A stretch of DNA of 64,000 nucleotides from Methanococcus voltae (GCF_017875395.1 NZ_JAGGMO010000007.1:41445-105444); one strand, 5' to 3'; shown: positions 27,575 through 39,540, counted from the stretch's first letter. Translations and numbers: made by a program. The notes: generated by a model from the letters alone, not told the origin.

Positions 27575-28858
27575 ATGTATACTATAAAAACGCAAAATTC
27601 AGAAGATCTATACGATGAAGCAAGGAAATACCTAGTAGGGGGTGTAAATAGCCCAGTTAGGGCTTTTAAGCCATATCCTTTTTTTGTAAAAAGTGCTAAA
27701 GAATGTTATTTGATAGACGAAGACGATAACCAGTACATAGATTATTGTTTAGCGTACGGTCCTATGGTTTTAGGTCACGCAAATCAAGATATATTATCTA
27801 AAGTAAAAGAACAGATGGATTTAGGCACTGCGTATGGAGTTCCTGCAAAAAAAGAGATTGAACTTGCAAAAGAGATAATCGATAGGATACCTTGCGCAGA
27901 AATGGTAAGGTTTGTTAATTCTGGAACTGAAGCAACAATGAGTGCAATTAGATTGGCTAGGGGAGTAACTGGCAAAAATAAAATAATTAAATTTGACGGT
28001 GCTTATCACGGAGCACACGACTATGTACTTGTAAAAAGTGGTAGTGGTGCTTTAACACATGGTTCTCCAAATTCTCCCGGAATTCCTGCAGATACTACAA
28101 AAAATACTATATTATTGCCATTTAACAACCGTGAATTGATGAAAAAAACCATAGCCGAGCAAAAAGAGGAAATAGCTTGTATCATAGTCGAACCTGTTAT
28201 GGGTAATGTAGGATGTATTTTACCAAATGATGACTACTTAAAATTCTTAAGGGAAATAACTGAAGAAAATAACATTGTATTGATATTCGATGAAGTAATA
28301 ACTGGTTTCAGATTATCAAAAGGTGGGGCTCAGGAATATTTTGGAGTGACACCTGATTTGGTGACTTTAGGTAAAATATTAGGTGGTGGTTTCCCTATCG
28401 GAGCAATTGCTGGTAAAAAAGAATTAATGGAAAACTTTTCACCAAATGGTACAATATATCAAGCAGGTACTTTTAATGGTAATCCCGTATCTATAACCGC
28501 AGGAATCGAAACCTTAAAGTGCTTAAATGATGACTTTTACAAAGAAACTACGAAAAAGGCAACAATCTTATCAAATCACCTAAGGGAGTTATCTGACAAA
28601 TACAACATTGAGACAAAAGTTTACAATGTAGCATCTATCTTCCAAGTTTACTTCAATAAAAACGAAGTATTGAATTATGATATTGCAAAAGATAGTAATA
28701 CTGAATTATTTGGTAAATATTTCTTTGGTTTATTGAATAATGGCGTATTTATAGCCCCTTCACAGTTCGAGTGCTGTTTCACATCCATAGCACATAAGGA
28801 AAAGGATATATCAATCACGATGGATGTAATGGAAAAGGCATTTAAGTCTTTAAAATAA
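27575..28858 (+). CDS. hemL: Glutamate-1-semialdehyde 2,1-aminomutase
   Basis: Converts glutamate-1-semialdehyde to 5-aminolevulinate, the step after HemA (18-1229). 427 residues, fold-type I PLP enzyme. Motifs: [10 protein letters not shown] near residue 21, [15 protein letters not shown] for cofactor phosphate, DEVITGFR, and the PLP lysine in [14 protein letters not shown] at about 268. GGTG stands before the ATG. A 50-bp T-rich element shared with endoQ follows the stop codon. Confidence 0.97.
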   Translation: MYTIKTQNSEDLYDEARKYLVGGVNSPVRAFKPYPFFVKSAKECYLIDEDDNQYIDYCLAYGPMVLGHANQDILSKVKEQMDLGTAYGVPAKKEIELAKEIIDRIPCAEMVRFVNSGTEATMSAIRLARGVTGKNKIIKFDGAYHGAHDYVLVKSGSGALTHGSPNSPGIPADTTKNTILLPFNNRELMKKTIAEQKEEIACIIVEPVMGNVGCILPNDDYLKFLREITEENNIVLIFDEVITGFRLSKGGAQEYFGVTPDLVTLGKILGGGFPIGAIAGKKELMENFSPNGTIYQAGTFNGNPVSITAGIETLKCLNDDFYKETTKKATILSNHLRELSDKYNIETKVYNVASIFQVYFNKNEVLNYDIAKDSNTELFGKYFFGLLNNGVFIAPSQFECCFTSIAHKEKDISITMDVMEKAFKSLK

Positions 28859-28861
28859 TAT

Positions 28862-28911
28862 TTAAAAAAATACTTTTAATTTTTTTATCTTTTATTTAAT
28901 TTTTTATTTTT
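28862..28911 (+). repeat. 50-bp T-rich 3' element, copy 2
   Basis: Begins 4 nt after the hemL stop and matches 8388-8437 with a single mismatch. It contains several T-runs and probably terminates hemL. Confidence 0.7.
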
Positions 28912-28970
28912 TTAATTTTTTATTTTTTAAAGTTTCAACATGTAATGGAAAAAAGAATTAGTTAATAATG

Positions 28971-28989
28971 TTAATTCATCAGTAATTAA
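28971..28989 (-). terminator. Hairpin containing the egsA stop codon
   Basis: TTAATT/AATTAA (6 bp, 28984-28989 with 28971-28976) encloses the TAA in its upstream arm, and flanking GTTA/TAAC can add an outer helix. Weak, but placed like the other stop-codon hairpins. Confidence 0.3.
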
Positions 28990-30029
28990 ATAACTTGGGA
29001 TTTTTCCAATATATCTATTGCTTTTTTCTTATCAAATCCATTTCTTAAAATTGTATATCTTTTCCTTAATGTATGGGCGTTACATAGAGCTTCAATAGCT
29101 ACATCTTCATCATAACCTAATTCAAAGATGTTAACCGGTGATTTAACAATTTTTAGAGATTTTAAGATTTCAAAGTAGTCTTTGTTATCTAACATACTTT
29201 CTTCAACATATGCTTTGGCAAATATTAGTGTACCGACTCCACACTGCTCCCCGTGAAGTGATTTATTATCTATGGTGCCTTCTTTCTTAAGTTTGTCTAG
29301 GGAATGTGAAAATAAGTGTTCACTACCTGATGCAGGGCGTGAAGAATGAGCAATAGCAATTGCCATCCCGCTAGCAATAAGTGCTTTAACTATTTTTTTA
29401 GGGTATTCTTTCAAATTGTCATTGTTTTTAGAATTATTTATATATTCAATAAGTTCTTCAGCAATAGTTTTTGAAAATATGGCTGAACTTTCACTATATT
29501 TCTCATTATTTTCGATATGTGCTAACTTCCAGTCCAAAACTGCGGTTATGTTTGAAACTATGTCTCCCGCACCTGAAGCCAATAACTTTCTAGGTGACTT
29601 TTTTATTATATCCGTATCCCCTACAACGGCAATTGGTGGTTCCGCCATAAATGAGGGCACACTTAACGAAACAATTGGCGAAGCAATACCGTCATTAGAA
29701 GCTGTGGTGGGTACACTAATAAAAGGTTTTTTAGTAATGCTAGAGGCGTATTTTGCTACATCAATGGATTTACCTCCACCAATACCTAAAATGCAATCAT
29801 AATCTCCAAAAGATTCTTTGATATACTTTCTATTTTCATCGTTTAATTTGCCAAATCTCTCATATTCTACTTCTTGATAATAAATATAGTCGTATCCCAA
29901 TTTGTTATATTTTTGAGTGCTTTTACCAGTAATTACCAAAGGATTTTTTAAATTTAGTTTTTCTAGTAATTCTGGTATTTTGTTAATTGCCCCATTTTCA
30001 ACAAGGGTATATCTTGGGATTGTAATCAT
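28986..30029 (-). CDS. egsA: sn-Glycerol-1-phosphate dehydrogenase
   Basis: Makes sn-glycerol-1-phosphate from dihydroxyacetone phosphate, giving archaeal lipids their stereochemistry. 347 residues, iron-containing-alcohol-dehydrogenase fold. [15 protein letters not shown] is the NAD(P) phosphate loop, [12 protein letters not shown] the substrate loop, and zinc ligands include Asp in GAGDIVSN and the His residues of [11 protein letters not shown] and [18 protein letters not shown] precedes the ATG. Single gene. Confidence 0.97.
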   Translation of the reverse strand: MITIPRYTLVENGAINKIPELLEKLNLKNPLVITGKSTQKYNKLGYDYIYYQEVEYERFGKLNDENRKYIKESFGDYDCILGIGGGKSIDVAKYASSITKKPFISVPTTASNDGIASPIVSLSVPSFMAEPPIAVVGDTDIIKKSPRKLLASGAGDIVSNITAVLDWKLAHIENNEKYSESSAIFSKTIAEELIEYINNSKNNDNLKEYPKKIVKALIASGMAIAIAHSSRPASGSEHLFSHSLDKLKKEGTIDNKSLHGEQCGVGTLIFAKAYVEESMLDNKDYFEILKSLKIVKSPVNIFELGYDEDVAIEALCNAHTLRKRYTILRNGFDKKKAIDILEKSQVI

Positions 30030-30205
30030 CGTATCACACTTAATTTATCGACTTATAACTTATTTTTAGAATTATTATCTTTTTATCCATAATTTTTAAT
30101 TATACATTAAATTTTATACTTTCGATGGTTTATTTATTTTATTGTCAATTTGATTAGTAAATTTAGCTATTAATCCATTAGTTGATTATTGTCTGTTATT
30201 ATCTT

Positions 30206-30910
30206 TTATTTTAAATAATTTGTAACGTCATTAATTTTTGAAACTTTAAATGCCCTTTTTCGTCTCATACAACTTTCACAAGTTCCACAATGAATTAATT
30301 CAGGGTTTTCATGGTAGCAAGAATAGCTATACTTTAAAATTTCTAAACCCAATTTTTGTTCTAAGTCAAATCCTTTTTTTACAATTTCATCTTTATTCAT
30401 TTTATATAACGGAGCTTCCAATTTTACTTTATTTAACGTCCCATATTCAGTACATTTATTAAATCTATCCATAAATTCCATTGTATTATCTGGAAAGGTA
30501 CTTGCTTCTTCTTCATTAATTCCGCAGTATATATGACCGGCGTCAATAGCTTCGGCAAGTCCTGAGGCTATCGAAAACATTATTAAATTTCTTGCAGGAA
30601 CCCATACTTTTTTCATTGTCTGCTCTGCTATATCCTTATTATCTAAATTTTCTTCAGAAATGGTTGGAATATCGCCTGTTTTTAAGCCACATTCGCTTAT
30701 TTCACACATTTCGCTTAAAAAATTTAAATCGACAATTTTATGTTCGGCATTCAATATTTTGGATATTTTTTTAGATGCCATTATCTCATTTTTTAAAGCT
30801 TGCTGCCCATAATTAAAAGTTATATTCGTTAAGTCGTATCCGTTCTGTTTTGCAATTAAAGACGCCACTGTGGAGTCTAATCCGCCACTCAATACACAAA
30901 TTGCTTTCAT
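30206..30910 (-). CDS. queC: 7-cyano-7-deazaguanine synthase QueC
   Basis: Converts 7-carboxy-7-deazaguanine to preQ0, which archaea insert into tRNA as precursor of archaeosine. 234 residues. The PP-loop LSGGLDST is at residues 7-14 and the zinc site uses Cys residues in YSCYHENPELIHCGTCESC near the C-terminus. GTGAT precedes the ATG. It lies downstream of nrdD but separated by a strong hairpin and curved repeat DNA, so it probably has its own promoter. Other archaeosine genes are not here. Confidence 0.97.
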   Translation of the reverse strand: MKAICVLSGGLDSTVASLIAKQNGYDLTNITFNYGQQALKNEIMASKKISKILNAEHKIVDLNFLSEMCEISECGLKTGDIPTISEENLDNKDIAEQTMKKVWVPARNLIMFSIASGLAEAIDAGHIYCGINEEEASTFPDNTMEFMDRFNKCTEYGTLNKVKLEAPLYKMNKDEIVKKGFDLEQKLGLEILKYSYSCYHENPELIHCGTCESCMRRKRAFKVSKINDVTNYLK

Positions 30911-31062
30911 TTTATCACAATTTTATTTTATTTTTTTAATTTATTATATTATTATTTTAAATACTATATATAATATGTTAAAATATTTTTTAAAATAACA
31001 TAAAATAGGATTTAATATTAAATCTAAAAACATACTATTAAAAATAAAACTAATAAAATACG

Positions 31063-31160
31063 AAAATAATATAAAAATAATATAAAAATAATATAAAAAT
31101 AATATAAAAATAATATAAAAATAATATAAAAATAATATAAAAATAATATAAAAATAATAT
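31063..31160. repeat. Nine-copy 11-bp AAAAATAATAT repeat (phased A-tracts)
   Basis: 98 bp made of nine near-perfect copies of an 11-bp unit, each with an A-tract of five. A-tracts repeated at about one helical turn bend DNA. It sits between the nrdD 3' hairpin and the queC promoter. Its translation on the minus strand is meaningless low-complexity Tyr/Phe/Ile/Leu. Confidence 0.9.
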
Positions 31161-31182
31161 ATGAGTAAATATTTTAAAAATG

Positions 31183-31210
31183 CCAAGACTATACTATTTT
31201 ATAGTCTTGG
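31183..31210 (-). terminator. 11-bp hairpin containing the nrdD stop codon
   Basis: CCAAGACTATA / TATAGTCTTGG is a perfect 11-bp stem with a 6-nt loop. The upstream arm encodes the last three residues, Pro-Arg-Leu, and the stop codon straddles arm and loop. Five of the eleven pairs are G-C, unusual for intergenic sequence here. CATTTTTAAAA follows on the transcript. Confidence 0.7.
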
Positions 31211-33517
31211 TAAATTACTTTTTCTATCCAATAACTCTTTTTGTTTTGCGCTATTCCAATTTGAAACATTTTGCAAGTATCCTGTTATCCTACTAAATTT
31301 TTCTACGCTATCACTACCGCAATTATTACAATTATCCTTTAAACCAGTCATTGCTTTGTTACAAGCTTCGCAAATACTTAAATTTTTAGTATATGTCCAA
31401 AATCCAATATTTGAATCACATATCTTTTTAGTTATATTCATCAAAACATCAGGGTCTGCGTAAGCTTCTGCATTCCAAAAGTGTCCGATATGACCACCAT
31501 TACATAATGGGTGGAATTTCTCTTCGATACTTACCTTTTCACCAAGTGTAACATCTGAATTTACTTTCACGTGTGACGAATTGGTGTAATAGATACTACC
31601 GAGGTCATCTAAATTACCATTTACGACAGATTCAGTCTGTTCTTTGTAGTATTTATGGTCAAGTCTTGCAAACCTTCCGGCCGTACTTTCTGCAGGAGTT
31701 TGTGTAACTGTCCATCTTAGACCAGTTTCTTTTTTAAGGTCATCTGCATAGTTTTTGATATGTCCAATTACCTTTTCACCAAATGAGACGGCATCTTTTG
31801 AAGTATGTAACTCTTCGCCCATGTGATACTTCAATAATTCGTTTAAACCAACAAATCCGAAAGTCTTGGTCGTATTATCGTATCTGTAGTACTGTGTATC
31901 GTCGAATTCTTGAGTTAAGAATGGTAATACAGGTCTTGATTCTTCATCGCCGTATAATCTCTTTTGAGATATTCTATGTTTTATCTGTAAGGCGTCTTGT
32001 ACTAAATGTAATCTTTCATTTAATAATTCAAATAACCTTGTATCGTCACCTTTAGCTTCATAAGCTATTCTTGGTAAGTTTAAGGTGTACCACTGCATGT
32101 TTCCAGTTCTAAGGGTACTCTCTTCAACACTGTTGCCCCAATCTCCACTTAAACGAGTTCTACAGCCCATCGCATTGGTATTTCCAAACTGATAGTCTGC
32201 AGTCATGTTTATAAAGTAAGGGAGTCCCCATTTAGCACTTAATTTATGTATTTTGTACAATAATTCGTAATTTTCATTTTTAAAAGCATTTTCTCTTAAT
32301 TTGAATATGATATTAGGGAATAAGAATGGTTTACCGTATGCATCGCCACCCATTAAAACCTCAGTTAGTGCTTCAGCTATTATTTTTATTTCTGCGTCAT
32401 ATTCTTCATAGGTTCCTACGATCTGTCCATTTTTAACAGCAGGTTTGTCTTTTAAAAAATCTGGAGCTTCTAATTCTAAATTTACTGTACTGAATACAAC
32501 CTGTCCGCCTCTTGCAGCATATATTTGGTTCATTTCATAAATAAACATCTGCATAAGTTGTTTTACTTCAGGGTATGATAAACCTCTCATATAAGGTGCT
32601 AACCATACGTTAAATTCATCTATACTCTGACCACCGGACATTTCACATTGTGCAGCACTTAAAACTTTTGCAGCGTGTTGTATTGCTACTTCAGGGTTTT
32701 TTGCAGGCTTTGATACACTTGTATGTCTACCCGTACCATCAACTTTCAAGCCGTGCATTAAAAATGGTCTTAAATCGTGTTGACAGCAAACGGTTCTAAC
32801 AGCGGCATATTCCAAATCGTGAAGGTGAATATCTCCTTTCATATGCAAATCTGCAATATGCTTTGGGAATATCTTCATTAAAGCGTATTCCTTCATAGTT
32901 TCGTCAGCAACCCATTTGTGTATACTTTCCGGGTTATGCATTAAATTAGCATTATCTTTTGAACCATGATTAATTAATCTGTCTATATCATATACTGGAA
33001 TACCTAATCTAGTGTGTTTATGTCTTATATCTTCAAAACCGTGTTCTATAAGCTTATAATTTACAACTTCCCTTATCATAGGTGCGGTAAGATATTTAAC
33101 ATCCATTTTTTTGAGTTCTTTTTCCACTTCATTTGCAATTTTTAAAGCAATAGTTTCGTCTGCATTAGCTTCGTTTATAAGTGCTTTAGCTATCTTATGC
33201 TTGTCAAACCCTTCAAATTCTTTTCCAGATGTTCTAATTTTTAGGCAATTGTCATAAAGGTATTTTTCAGAGTATTTTGAGGTTCCATTTTTTGCCTCGT
33301 ATTCTTTTAATACTTTGAAAATACTTTTTTTCAGTTCATCAGTGGTCATTCCTTCATCTATATTTTCATATAAGTTTGAAAGTATAGGTTCTACGTCTGA
33401 ATAATCAACCCCTGAGTTTAAAAGTGATTTTACCAATTTATTAATGTCAAATTGTTCACTATCTCCACTTTTTTTAATGATTTTTATATCAGGAACGATT
33501 TTTTTACTTGTTATCAT
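31199..33517 (-). CDS. nrdD: Anaerobic ribonucleoside-triphosphate reductase (class III)
   Basis: Glycyl-radical enzyme making dNTPs without oxygen. 772 residues: an ATP-cone regulatory domain in the first 100 residues, then the large catalytic domain, a zinc site near the C-terminus (CEACNKAM...CNNCG) and the glycyl-radical motif RITGYL about 30 residues from the end. The ATG at 33517 is preceded by GGGTGATTGG; an in-frame start ten codons earlier is rejected on that ground. The activase NrdG is not adjacent. Confidence 0.97.
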   Translation of the reverse strand: MITSKKIVPDIKIIKKSGDSEQFDINKLVKSLLNSGVDYSDVEPILSNLYENIDEGMTTDELKKSIFKVLKEYEAKNGTSKYSEKYLYDNCLKIRTSGKEFEGFDKHKIAKALINEANADETIALKIANEVEKELKKMDVKYLTAPMIREVVNYKLIEHGFEDIRHKHTRLGIPVYDIDRLINHGSKDNANLMHNPESIHKWVADETMKEYALMKIFPKHIADLHMKGDIHLHDLEYAAVRTVCCQHDLRPFLMHGLKVDGTGRHTSVSKPAKNPEVAIQHAAKVLSAAQCEMSGGQSIDEFNVWLAPYMRGLSYPEVKQLMQMFIYEMNQIYAARGGQVVFSTVNLELEAPDFLKDKPAVKNGQIVGTYEEYDAEIKIIAEALTEVLMGGDAYGKPFLFPNIIFKLRENAFKNENYELLYKIHKLSAKWGLPYFINMTADYQFGNTNAMGCRTRLSGDWGNSVEESTLRTGNMQWYTLNLPRIAYEAKGDDTRLFELLNERLHLVQDALQIKHRISQKRLYGDEESRPVLPFLTQEFDDTQYYRYDNTTKTFGFVGLNELLKYHMGEELHTSKDAVSFGEKVIGHIKNYADDLKKETGLRWTVTQTPAESTAGRFARLDHKYYKEQTESVVNGNLDDLGSIYYTNSSHVKVNSDVTLGEKVSIEEKFHPLCNGGHIGHFWNAEAYADPDVLMNITKKICDSNIGFWTYTKNLSICEACNKAMTGLKDNCNNCGSDSVEKFSRITGYLQNVSNWNSAKQKELLDRKSNLPRL

Positions 33518-34177
33518 CCAATCACCCTTTAAATAAAAAGATTTCAAAAAATAAAATTAATAGAATGAAATTGAAAATTATTTTAATAGTATCTAATTAT
33601 AGTAGAATTATAATATAATTAAATTAACTTCTCTTTGAATATATTTTTAAGTAATTATTAGTTTAATAAATAGTATTTGTTGCATCTAAACTGTATTTTT
33701 ATCATTTTCTATTTTTTATCATAGTGTTTCATATTATAATAGTTAATGATATTATTATGTAATATTATAAATACTATATTTCGTAATTTGTATTATTTTA
33801 ATAATATTTATTAATATTCAATTTTTTTTAATAACCATCAACTACTATATGATATACACTATTAAAAGTTAGTTAATAAACATGCATCTAAAATTATTAC
33901 ACAAATACTTTTAAAATTAGCATAGTTTAAATTTACTATAAAATTATTATAATATATTATTTACTTATACAATATTATTTAAAAGTAAGTGGTATTTTAA
34001 AAACTAAATATTGCTTGAATTAATATATGCATTATTACCTAAGATGTATTATATATCATACTATTAATATTAGTTAGTCTAATTTATAACTCGATTAGTA
34101 TTAATACTATTAATCATCAAATTTCGATATTTTAAATTCTTTAAGTGTATCAATATATTCAATTTTATGGTGTAATC
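33518..34177. other. Divergent promoter region nrdD/trm1
   Basis: 660 bp of highly AT-rich DNA between divergent genes. The short motif GCATCTAAA occurs twice (near 33681 and 33882). I see no gene, strong hairpin or GC-rich patch. Confidence 0.5.
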
Positions 34178-35308
34178 ATGACTAAAAAAACAATAATTGA
34201 AGGAACTACTAATTTAAACGTTTCAGAAGAGAGAACTTTGTCAAAAAAAGACCCTGTATTCTACAATCCCATAATGGAAGTAAATCGAGATATTTCCATT
34301 TCCACAATACAGGCTTTTTTAAACAATTTTAAGCGAGACGAATTTAAAGTCTGTGACGCTTTAGGTGGAAGCGGTGCAAGAGGGCTTAGATATGCAAAAG
34401 AACTTGATTTCAAGGGTATTTTAGATATTTCCATCGGCGATATTAACCCAAATGCAGTACGTGCAATTCACGAAAATATAAAATTAAATGAGTTCGATGA
34501 TAATGTTAAATTATCTGTACATCACAAAGATGCAAACATATTATTGTCTGAAAATTACCGCGAGTTTAACGTCACTGATTTGGATCCTTTCGGTTCACCA
34601 GCACCCTATATGGATAGTGGAATCAGAGCAACTTTAACAAAAGGTGGTATATTATGTATGACGGCTACCGATACTGCTGTGCTTTGTGGGGCTTATCATA
34701 AATCTTGTATTAGGCGTTATAATTCAGTCCCAATACGTGGCGATAAGGAGTATGCCGTAAGGATATTAATTGCAAGTGCAATATTAAATTCTGCAAAATA
34801 TGATATTGGTTTAAGACCTTTATTTTCACATTGTACTGACCACTATGTTAGAACATTTATGATAACAGAGCGTGGAGCTGGAAAAGCGGAAAAAGCAATG
34901 GAAAATCTTGGCTATGTTAAGAGACAATATGAAGATATTAGCACTAGAAACTACTTCGATGGATTTGAGCGAGGATTTGGCGGTCTTTTCTACATGGGCA
35001 AATTAAATGACGAAGATTTGGTTAATGATGCACATAATATTGCCAAAGAAAGAAATTATTCGAATAGGGCCGTAGAAATCTTAAATACGTTAAAAGAAGA
35101 GTCTAAATTTGATATGGTTGGAAGTTATAATATCCACGAAATATGTAGCTTTATTAAAAAATTAGTGCCCCCAATGGATGTTATTATCCAAGATTTAACC
35201 GATAAAGGCTTTAAAGTTTCAAGGGTACATTATACACCTTATGCTTTAAAATCTGATGCAAAATTAGCCGATATAATTGTTTCAATTTCTGAAAATAGTT
35301 CCATATAA
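34178..35308 (+). CDS. trm1: tRNA (guanine26-N2)-dimethyltransferase Trm1
   Basis: SAM-dependent enzyme dimethylating G26 of tRNAs. 376 residues. FYNPIMEVNRDIS near the N-terminus and DALGGSGARGLRYA form the SAM site, and DLDPFGSPAPYMDS is the catalytic motif; the C-terminal half is the Trm1-specific domain (PLFSHCTDHYVRTF). The ATG at 34178 follows GGTGTAATC; an in-frame start 11 codons upstream is not favoured. Single gene, divergent from nrdD. Confidence 0.96.
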   Translation: MTKKTIIEGTTNLNVSEERTLSKKDPVFYNPIMEVNRDISISTIQAFLNNFKRDEFKVCDALGGSGARGLRYAKELDFKGILDISIGDINPNAVRAIHENIKLNEFDDNVKLSVHHKDANILLSENYREFNVTDLDPFGSPAPYMDSGIRATLTKGGILCMTATDTAVLCGAYHKSCIRRYNSVPIRGDKEYAVRILIASAILNSAKYDIGLRPLFSHCTDHYVRTFMITERGAGKAEKAMENLGYVKRQYEDISTRNYFDGFERGFGGLFYMGKLNDEDLVNDAHNIAKERNYSNRAVEILNTLKEESKFDMVGSYNIHEICSFIKKLVPPMDVIIQDLTDKGFKVSRVHYTPYALKSDAKLADIIVSISENSSI

Positions 35309-35424
35309 TATCATCTGATCGATTAAATTGGAATTTTCTTTTATTTTTTGAAAATACGTTTAAAAAATTAAAAAAGAAATATGATTTGATATTTGAGTAT
35401 TTTTTTTATTATATTATTTTATAT

Positions 35425-37773
35425 TTATTGATTATTAAATTCTTCAACTAATTTTTTATTTTCTTCTTCATCTTCCTTACTAATTGAAGCTTTAACTTTC
35501 CGCATGGCCTTTAAGAATGATTCTTTAGGTATTGTTTGAGCGTCTAGATTTTCTCTCAATGTTATCATTGCTGCTTCTCTACATATCCCAGCAATATCTG
35601 CACCTGAGTAACCTGCGGTTTTTTCTGACAATTCTACTAGTAATTTGTCTATTTCTTCCTTGTTATTATCAAGAATTGGCATATTTGCAGTATGTACTTT
35701 GAATATTTTTAGTCTTGTATCTGAATCTGGAGCAGGTACTAAAACCATTCTATCAATTCGACCAGGTCTTAATAATGCAGGGTCGATAAGTTTTGGTCTG
35801 TTGGTCGCAGCGATAATAACTAAATCTTTAGGTTCTTCCAATCCATCTAATTCGGTTAAAAGTTGATTTACAACTTTTTCTGCAGCATCATTTCCAAAAC
35901 TCATTCCTCGAACTGGTGCTATGGAATCTATTTCATCAAAGAATATCACTGTAGGTGAGGCTTGTCTTGCTTTTTTAAAGATTTCTCTAATAGCTTTTTC
36001 ACTGTCCCCTACCCATTTACTGAATATTTCAGGCCCCTTTACACTGATAAAGTTAGCTTCACTTTCATTTGCAACAGCCTTAGCAAGGAGCGTTTTACCA
36101 GTCCCTGGCGGTCCAAAGAGTAATATTCCTTTAGGTGGTCTAATGCCCATTTTTATAAATCTATCAGGATATTTTAAAGGCCATTCTACTGCTTCAATTA
36201 ATTCCTGTTTTACATCCTCTAAGCCACCAATATCTGACCATTTAATGTTGGGTACATCTACCAATACTTCCCTAAGTGTTGATGGTTCTACTTCTTTTAA
36301 AGCATCGTAGAAATCCCCTTTAGTAACTTTAAGGGTTTCTAATACTTCCTTAGGTATTTCTTCATCGAGATCTATCGTTTTATTGTCGAGTAACTTTCTC
36401 AAAGATTTCATAGCAGCTTCTTTACATAAAACTGATAAATCAGCACCTGCAAAACCGTGAGTTTTGTCTGCAAGTTCCCTTACAAAGGATTTAATAATTG
36501 CACTATCTATCTTATCAATAATTCCCAATTCTCTAGCTTTCTCTACAACTACTTTTGAATCATGACTGGATGTTAACATTTCTTTTAATTTTCTAGCTTT
36601 GTCCCTTGCATCGACATCTTTCCTATTAGCATTTGCTAAATAGTTTATTCCATCTTTTAAGCTTAATTCATCATAATCTGCTTCAAGGGGCATGCTTCTC
36701 GTATGGATATCTAAGATTTCTCTTCTTGCGTTTCTGTCTGGAATTCCAATTGTAAGCTCCCTATCTAGCCTTCCTGGTCTTCTCAATGCTATATCAATAG
36801 AATCTGGCCTATTTGTAGCAGCTAGTATAACGACTTGCCCTCTATTTTCAAGACCATCTAATAAAGTTAATAGCTGAGCAACCATTCTTCTTTCAACTTC
36901 TCCTGTTACTTCATCCCTTTTTGGAGCTACAGCGTCTATTTCATCAATAAATATTACTGAAGGGGCATTTTCCTCAGCTTCTTCAAAGATTTTCCTTAAA
37001 TTTTCTTCTGTTTCTCCAACATATTTACTCATGATTTCCGGACCATTTATTGTGTAGTAATTAGCACCGGATTCATTTGCAACAGCCTTCGCGAGGAGTG
37101 TTTTACCAGTTCCCGGAGGTCCTGCAAGTAATACACCTTTTGGAGGTTCAATACCTAATCTATCAAACAATTCTGGATGTCTCATAGGTAATTCGACCAT
37201 TTCTCTAATTTTTTTAACTTCTTCTCTTAAACCACCAATATCTTCATAAGATACGCTTGGAACTTTTGTTTCTTTAATTTCTCCTGCGGGTTCTGTTTTT
37301 AATTCAACAGTTGTAGCCGGGCCAATAATTACCGGAGATTTAGGTGATGTATTAACCACTACAAACTGGAAAGCAGTTCCTAATACTGCTACGAGTACAT
37401 TTGAACCTTTTCCAACAACTTGTTTGTCTAATCTACTTTTTACGTAGTCTTCAAACCCTGCATTAAACCTAACTGGTCTTGATGGAGCTAGAACTATTTT
37501 TTTAGCTTCTTTAGCCTGTACTTTTTCAACGGTTACTTTATCGCCGATACCTGCTTTGGTAACTTGCCTAAGTAAACCATCCATTCGTATTGTTTTAGTA
37601 TTTTGGTCATCAAGATATCCTCTGAGAACCGTAGCGTATGTTTTATCTTTTCCTTCAATTTGAATAACATCGCCAGGTTCTAATGAAAGCTTTTGCATGG
37701 TTACCGGGTCTATTCTTACGGTACTTTTTCCTACATCGCTTTGATATGCTTCCTCTACGATAAGTTCCACCAT
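35425..37773 (-). CDS. CDC48/VCP-type AAA+ ATPase
   Basis: Hexameric unfoldase, 782 residues. N-terminal double-psi barrel and 4-beta domain (about 1-180), then two AAA+ modules, each with [18 protein letters not shown], Walker B ([10 protein letters not shown] and [10 protein letters not shown]), and arginine-finger region ([18 protein letters not shown]). The archaeal protein feeds unfolded substrates to the proteasome. The first module contains a charged insertion (around [19 protein letters not shown]) I do not recall as standard. The ATG at 37773 follows GAGGTGACATCT. Confidence 0.97.
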   Translation of the reverse strand: MVELIVEEAYQSDVGKSTVRIDPVTMQKLSLEPGDVIQIEGKDKTYATVLRGYLDDQNTKTIRMDGLLRQVTKAGIGDKVTVEKVQAKEAKKIVLAPSRPVRFNAGFEDYVKSRLDKQVVGKGSNVLVAVLGTAFQFVVVNTSPKSPVIIGPATTVELKTEPAGEIKETKVPSVSYEDIGGLREEVKKIREMVELPMRHPELFDRLGIEPPKGVLLAGPPGTGKTLLAKAVANESGANYYTINGPEIMSKYVGETEENLRKIFEEAEENAPSVIFIDEIDAVAPKRDEVTGEVERRMVAQLLTLLDGLENRGQVVILAATNRPDSIDIALRRPGRLDRELTIGIPDRNARREILDIHTRSMPLEADYDELSLKDGINYLANANRKDVDARDKARKLKEMLTSSHDSKVVVEKARELGIIDKIDSAIIKSFVRELADKTHGFAGADLSVLCKEAAMKSLRKLLDNKTIDLDEEIPKEVLETLKVTKGDFYDALKEVEPSTLREVLVDVPNIKWSDIGGLEDVKQELIEAVEWPLKYPDRFIKMGIRPPKGILLFGPPGTGKTLLAKAVANESEANFISVKGPEIFSKWVGDSEKAIREIFKKARQASPTVIFFDEIDSIAPVRGMSFGNDAAEKVVNQLLTELDGLEEPKDLVIIAATNRPKLIDPALLRPGRIDRMVLVPAPDSDTRLKIFKVHTANMPILDNNKEEIDKLLVELSEKTAGYSGADIAGICREAAMITLRENLDAQTIPKESFLKAMRKVKASISKEDEEENKKLVEEFNNQ

Positions 37774-38187
37774 AGATGTCACCTCATACTTTTTAAGTAA
37801 GTTTTAATAATTTTATAAATGTTACAAATATAATAGTCCTTTGAAGTTCTATATATATTTTTTGGTTACTAATTTATATCTTATATTTTAATATTCTAAT
37901 ATTCTAATTAATATTTTAATCATTTACTATAAGATATTTCACAAATATATAATTATCGTTTAATAATTAATTAATAATTGTAATATAGTAGTAAATGCAA
38001 ATATACAAAGTTTAAGCCTATTTTAAGATAAATAAAGATTGTAAAATAATTTAATCAAAGTTTATGTTACTAAATTAATATTTATTAAAAAAAATATTTA
38101 TATTTATGTTTTGAAATATGGAATAAAGACAATTATTTAATTTAAAAAAAATAGATTTATATGTATATATTTAAGCAATATGGTTAA
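37774..38187. other. Intergenic region upstream of the CDC48 gene
   Basis: 414 bp, AT-rich, with repeated AATATTCTAAT near 37891-37910. No gene or strong structure seen. Confidence 0.5.
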
Positions 38188-38679
<492 letters not shown>

Positions 38680-38728
38680 TTATAATTTTAAATTATTAAT
38701 TATATGGTTTTAAGAATATATTTATTTA

Positions 38729-38755
38729 AATAAATTAAAAAAGATTTAATTTATT
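38729..38755 (-). terminator. 11-bp hairpin containing the ribB stop codon
   Basis: AATAAATTAAA / TTTAATTTATT is a perfect 11-bp stem with a 5-nt loop (TCTTT on the transcript). The stop codon TAA (38751-38753) is inside the upstream arm. No T-run follows directly; ribC starts about 70 nt further on, so this lies inside a probable operon. Confidence 0.55.
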
Positions 38756-39446
38756 CTTTTTTAGAAAAGACGTTTAAATAGTAGTTTATAATATCTGCGC
38801 CTGCTACATTAACAATTTTGTTTTCTTCGGCGTATTTTGCAGTTAATTCTTTGCTAAGTGCTCTACCATCGTCACCCATCATTTCGCAAATGGTTGTCAT
38901 AGGGTATGTTCCTGCAATTTTTGAAAGTGCAAGTGATATTTCAGTATGACCTTGTCTTCTTTCAACTAAGCCTTCAGTAGCTCTTAATAAATGAACGTGC
39001 CCAGGACTTCTAAATTCAGAACCAAACTCTTCAAATCTGTTTTCTTTACACATTTCAACTAATTTTTCAATTGTGTAAGATCTATCGTTATCAGGTATTC
39101 CCGTAAATGTTTTTCTGTGGTTTACAGTTATTGAAAATGATGATTTTTCATCATATGGTATGTCATCAGGGTATAATTTATCCAATACGGGGTATTTTTC
39201 AGAAGCTAATCCCAAAATGTCGACCATAAAAGGAATTCCTAATTTGTCGCAATCTTCTGGCATTATGCAATTACAGATTAATCCACCAGCATTTTTTCTA
39301 AATGTTCTAATGGTTTCAGGAGTTATAAATTCTGATGCAATAACCATATCAGTTTCAGCTTCTCTTTTATCATCATCGTAGATTAATACGATTTCCCCTT
39401 TTTTAAGTGCTTCAATAGCTTTTTTAACGTTTCCATATTCTTCCAT
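38751..39446 (-). CDS. ribB: 3,4-Dihydroxy-2-butanone 4-phosphate synthase
   Basis: Makes the four-carbon precursor of riboflavin from ribulose 5-phosphate. 231 residues. The acidic active-site loop [10 protein letters not shown] begins near residue 24, and [11 protein letters not shown] (metal-binding His) and HTEISLALS follow. The ATG at 39446 follows GGTGTTATT. It sits between ribK and ribC in a flavin cluster, which also feeds F420 and FMN/FAD supply. Confidence 0.96.
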   Translation of the reverse strand: MEEYGNVKKAIEALKKGEIVLIYDDDKREAETDMVIASEFITPETIRTFRKNAGGLICNCIMPEDCDKLGIPFMVDILGLASEKYPVLDKLYPDDIPYDEKSSFSITVNHRKTFTGIPDNDRSYTIEKLVEMCKENRFEEFGSEFRSPGHVHLLRATEGLVERRQGHTEISLALSKIAGTYPMTTICEMMGDDGRALSKELTAKYAEENKIVNVAGADIINYYLNVFSKKE

Positions 39447-39540
39447 AATAACACCATATTTTTTAATTTTCATTATTTGTGATGTGATAATATTTTTGTT
39501 TTATTATATCTAACTTGTTATTTTATTCGTATCAAAGATT

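Noticed and set aside
31063..31160. CRISPR array
   Set aside because: Repeat units are contiguous 11-mers without spacers; no cas genes in the window.
30944..31186. 80-codon frame across the 11-bp repeat
   Set aside because: It is a translation of the tandem repeat (Tyr-Phe-Ile-Leu cycles), not a protein.
35921..36310. Frames opposite the CDC48 and FtsZ genes
   Set aside because: Antisense shadows of conserved ATPase/GTPase motifs.
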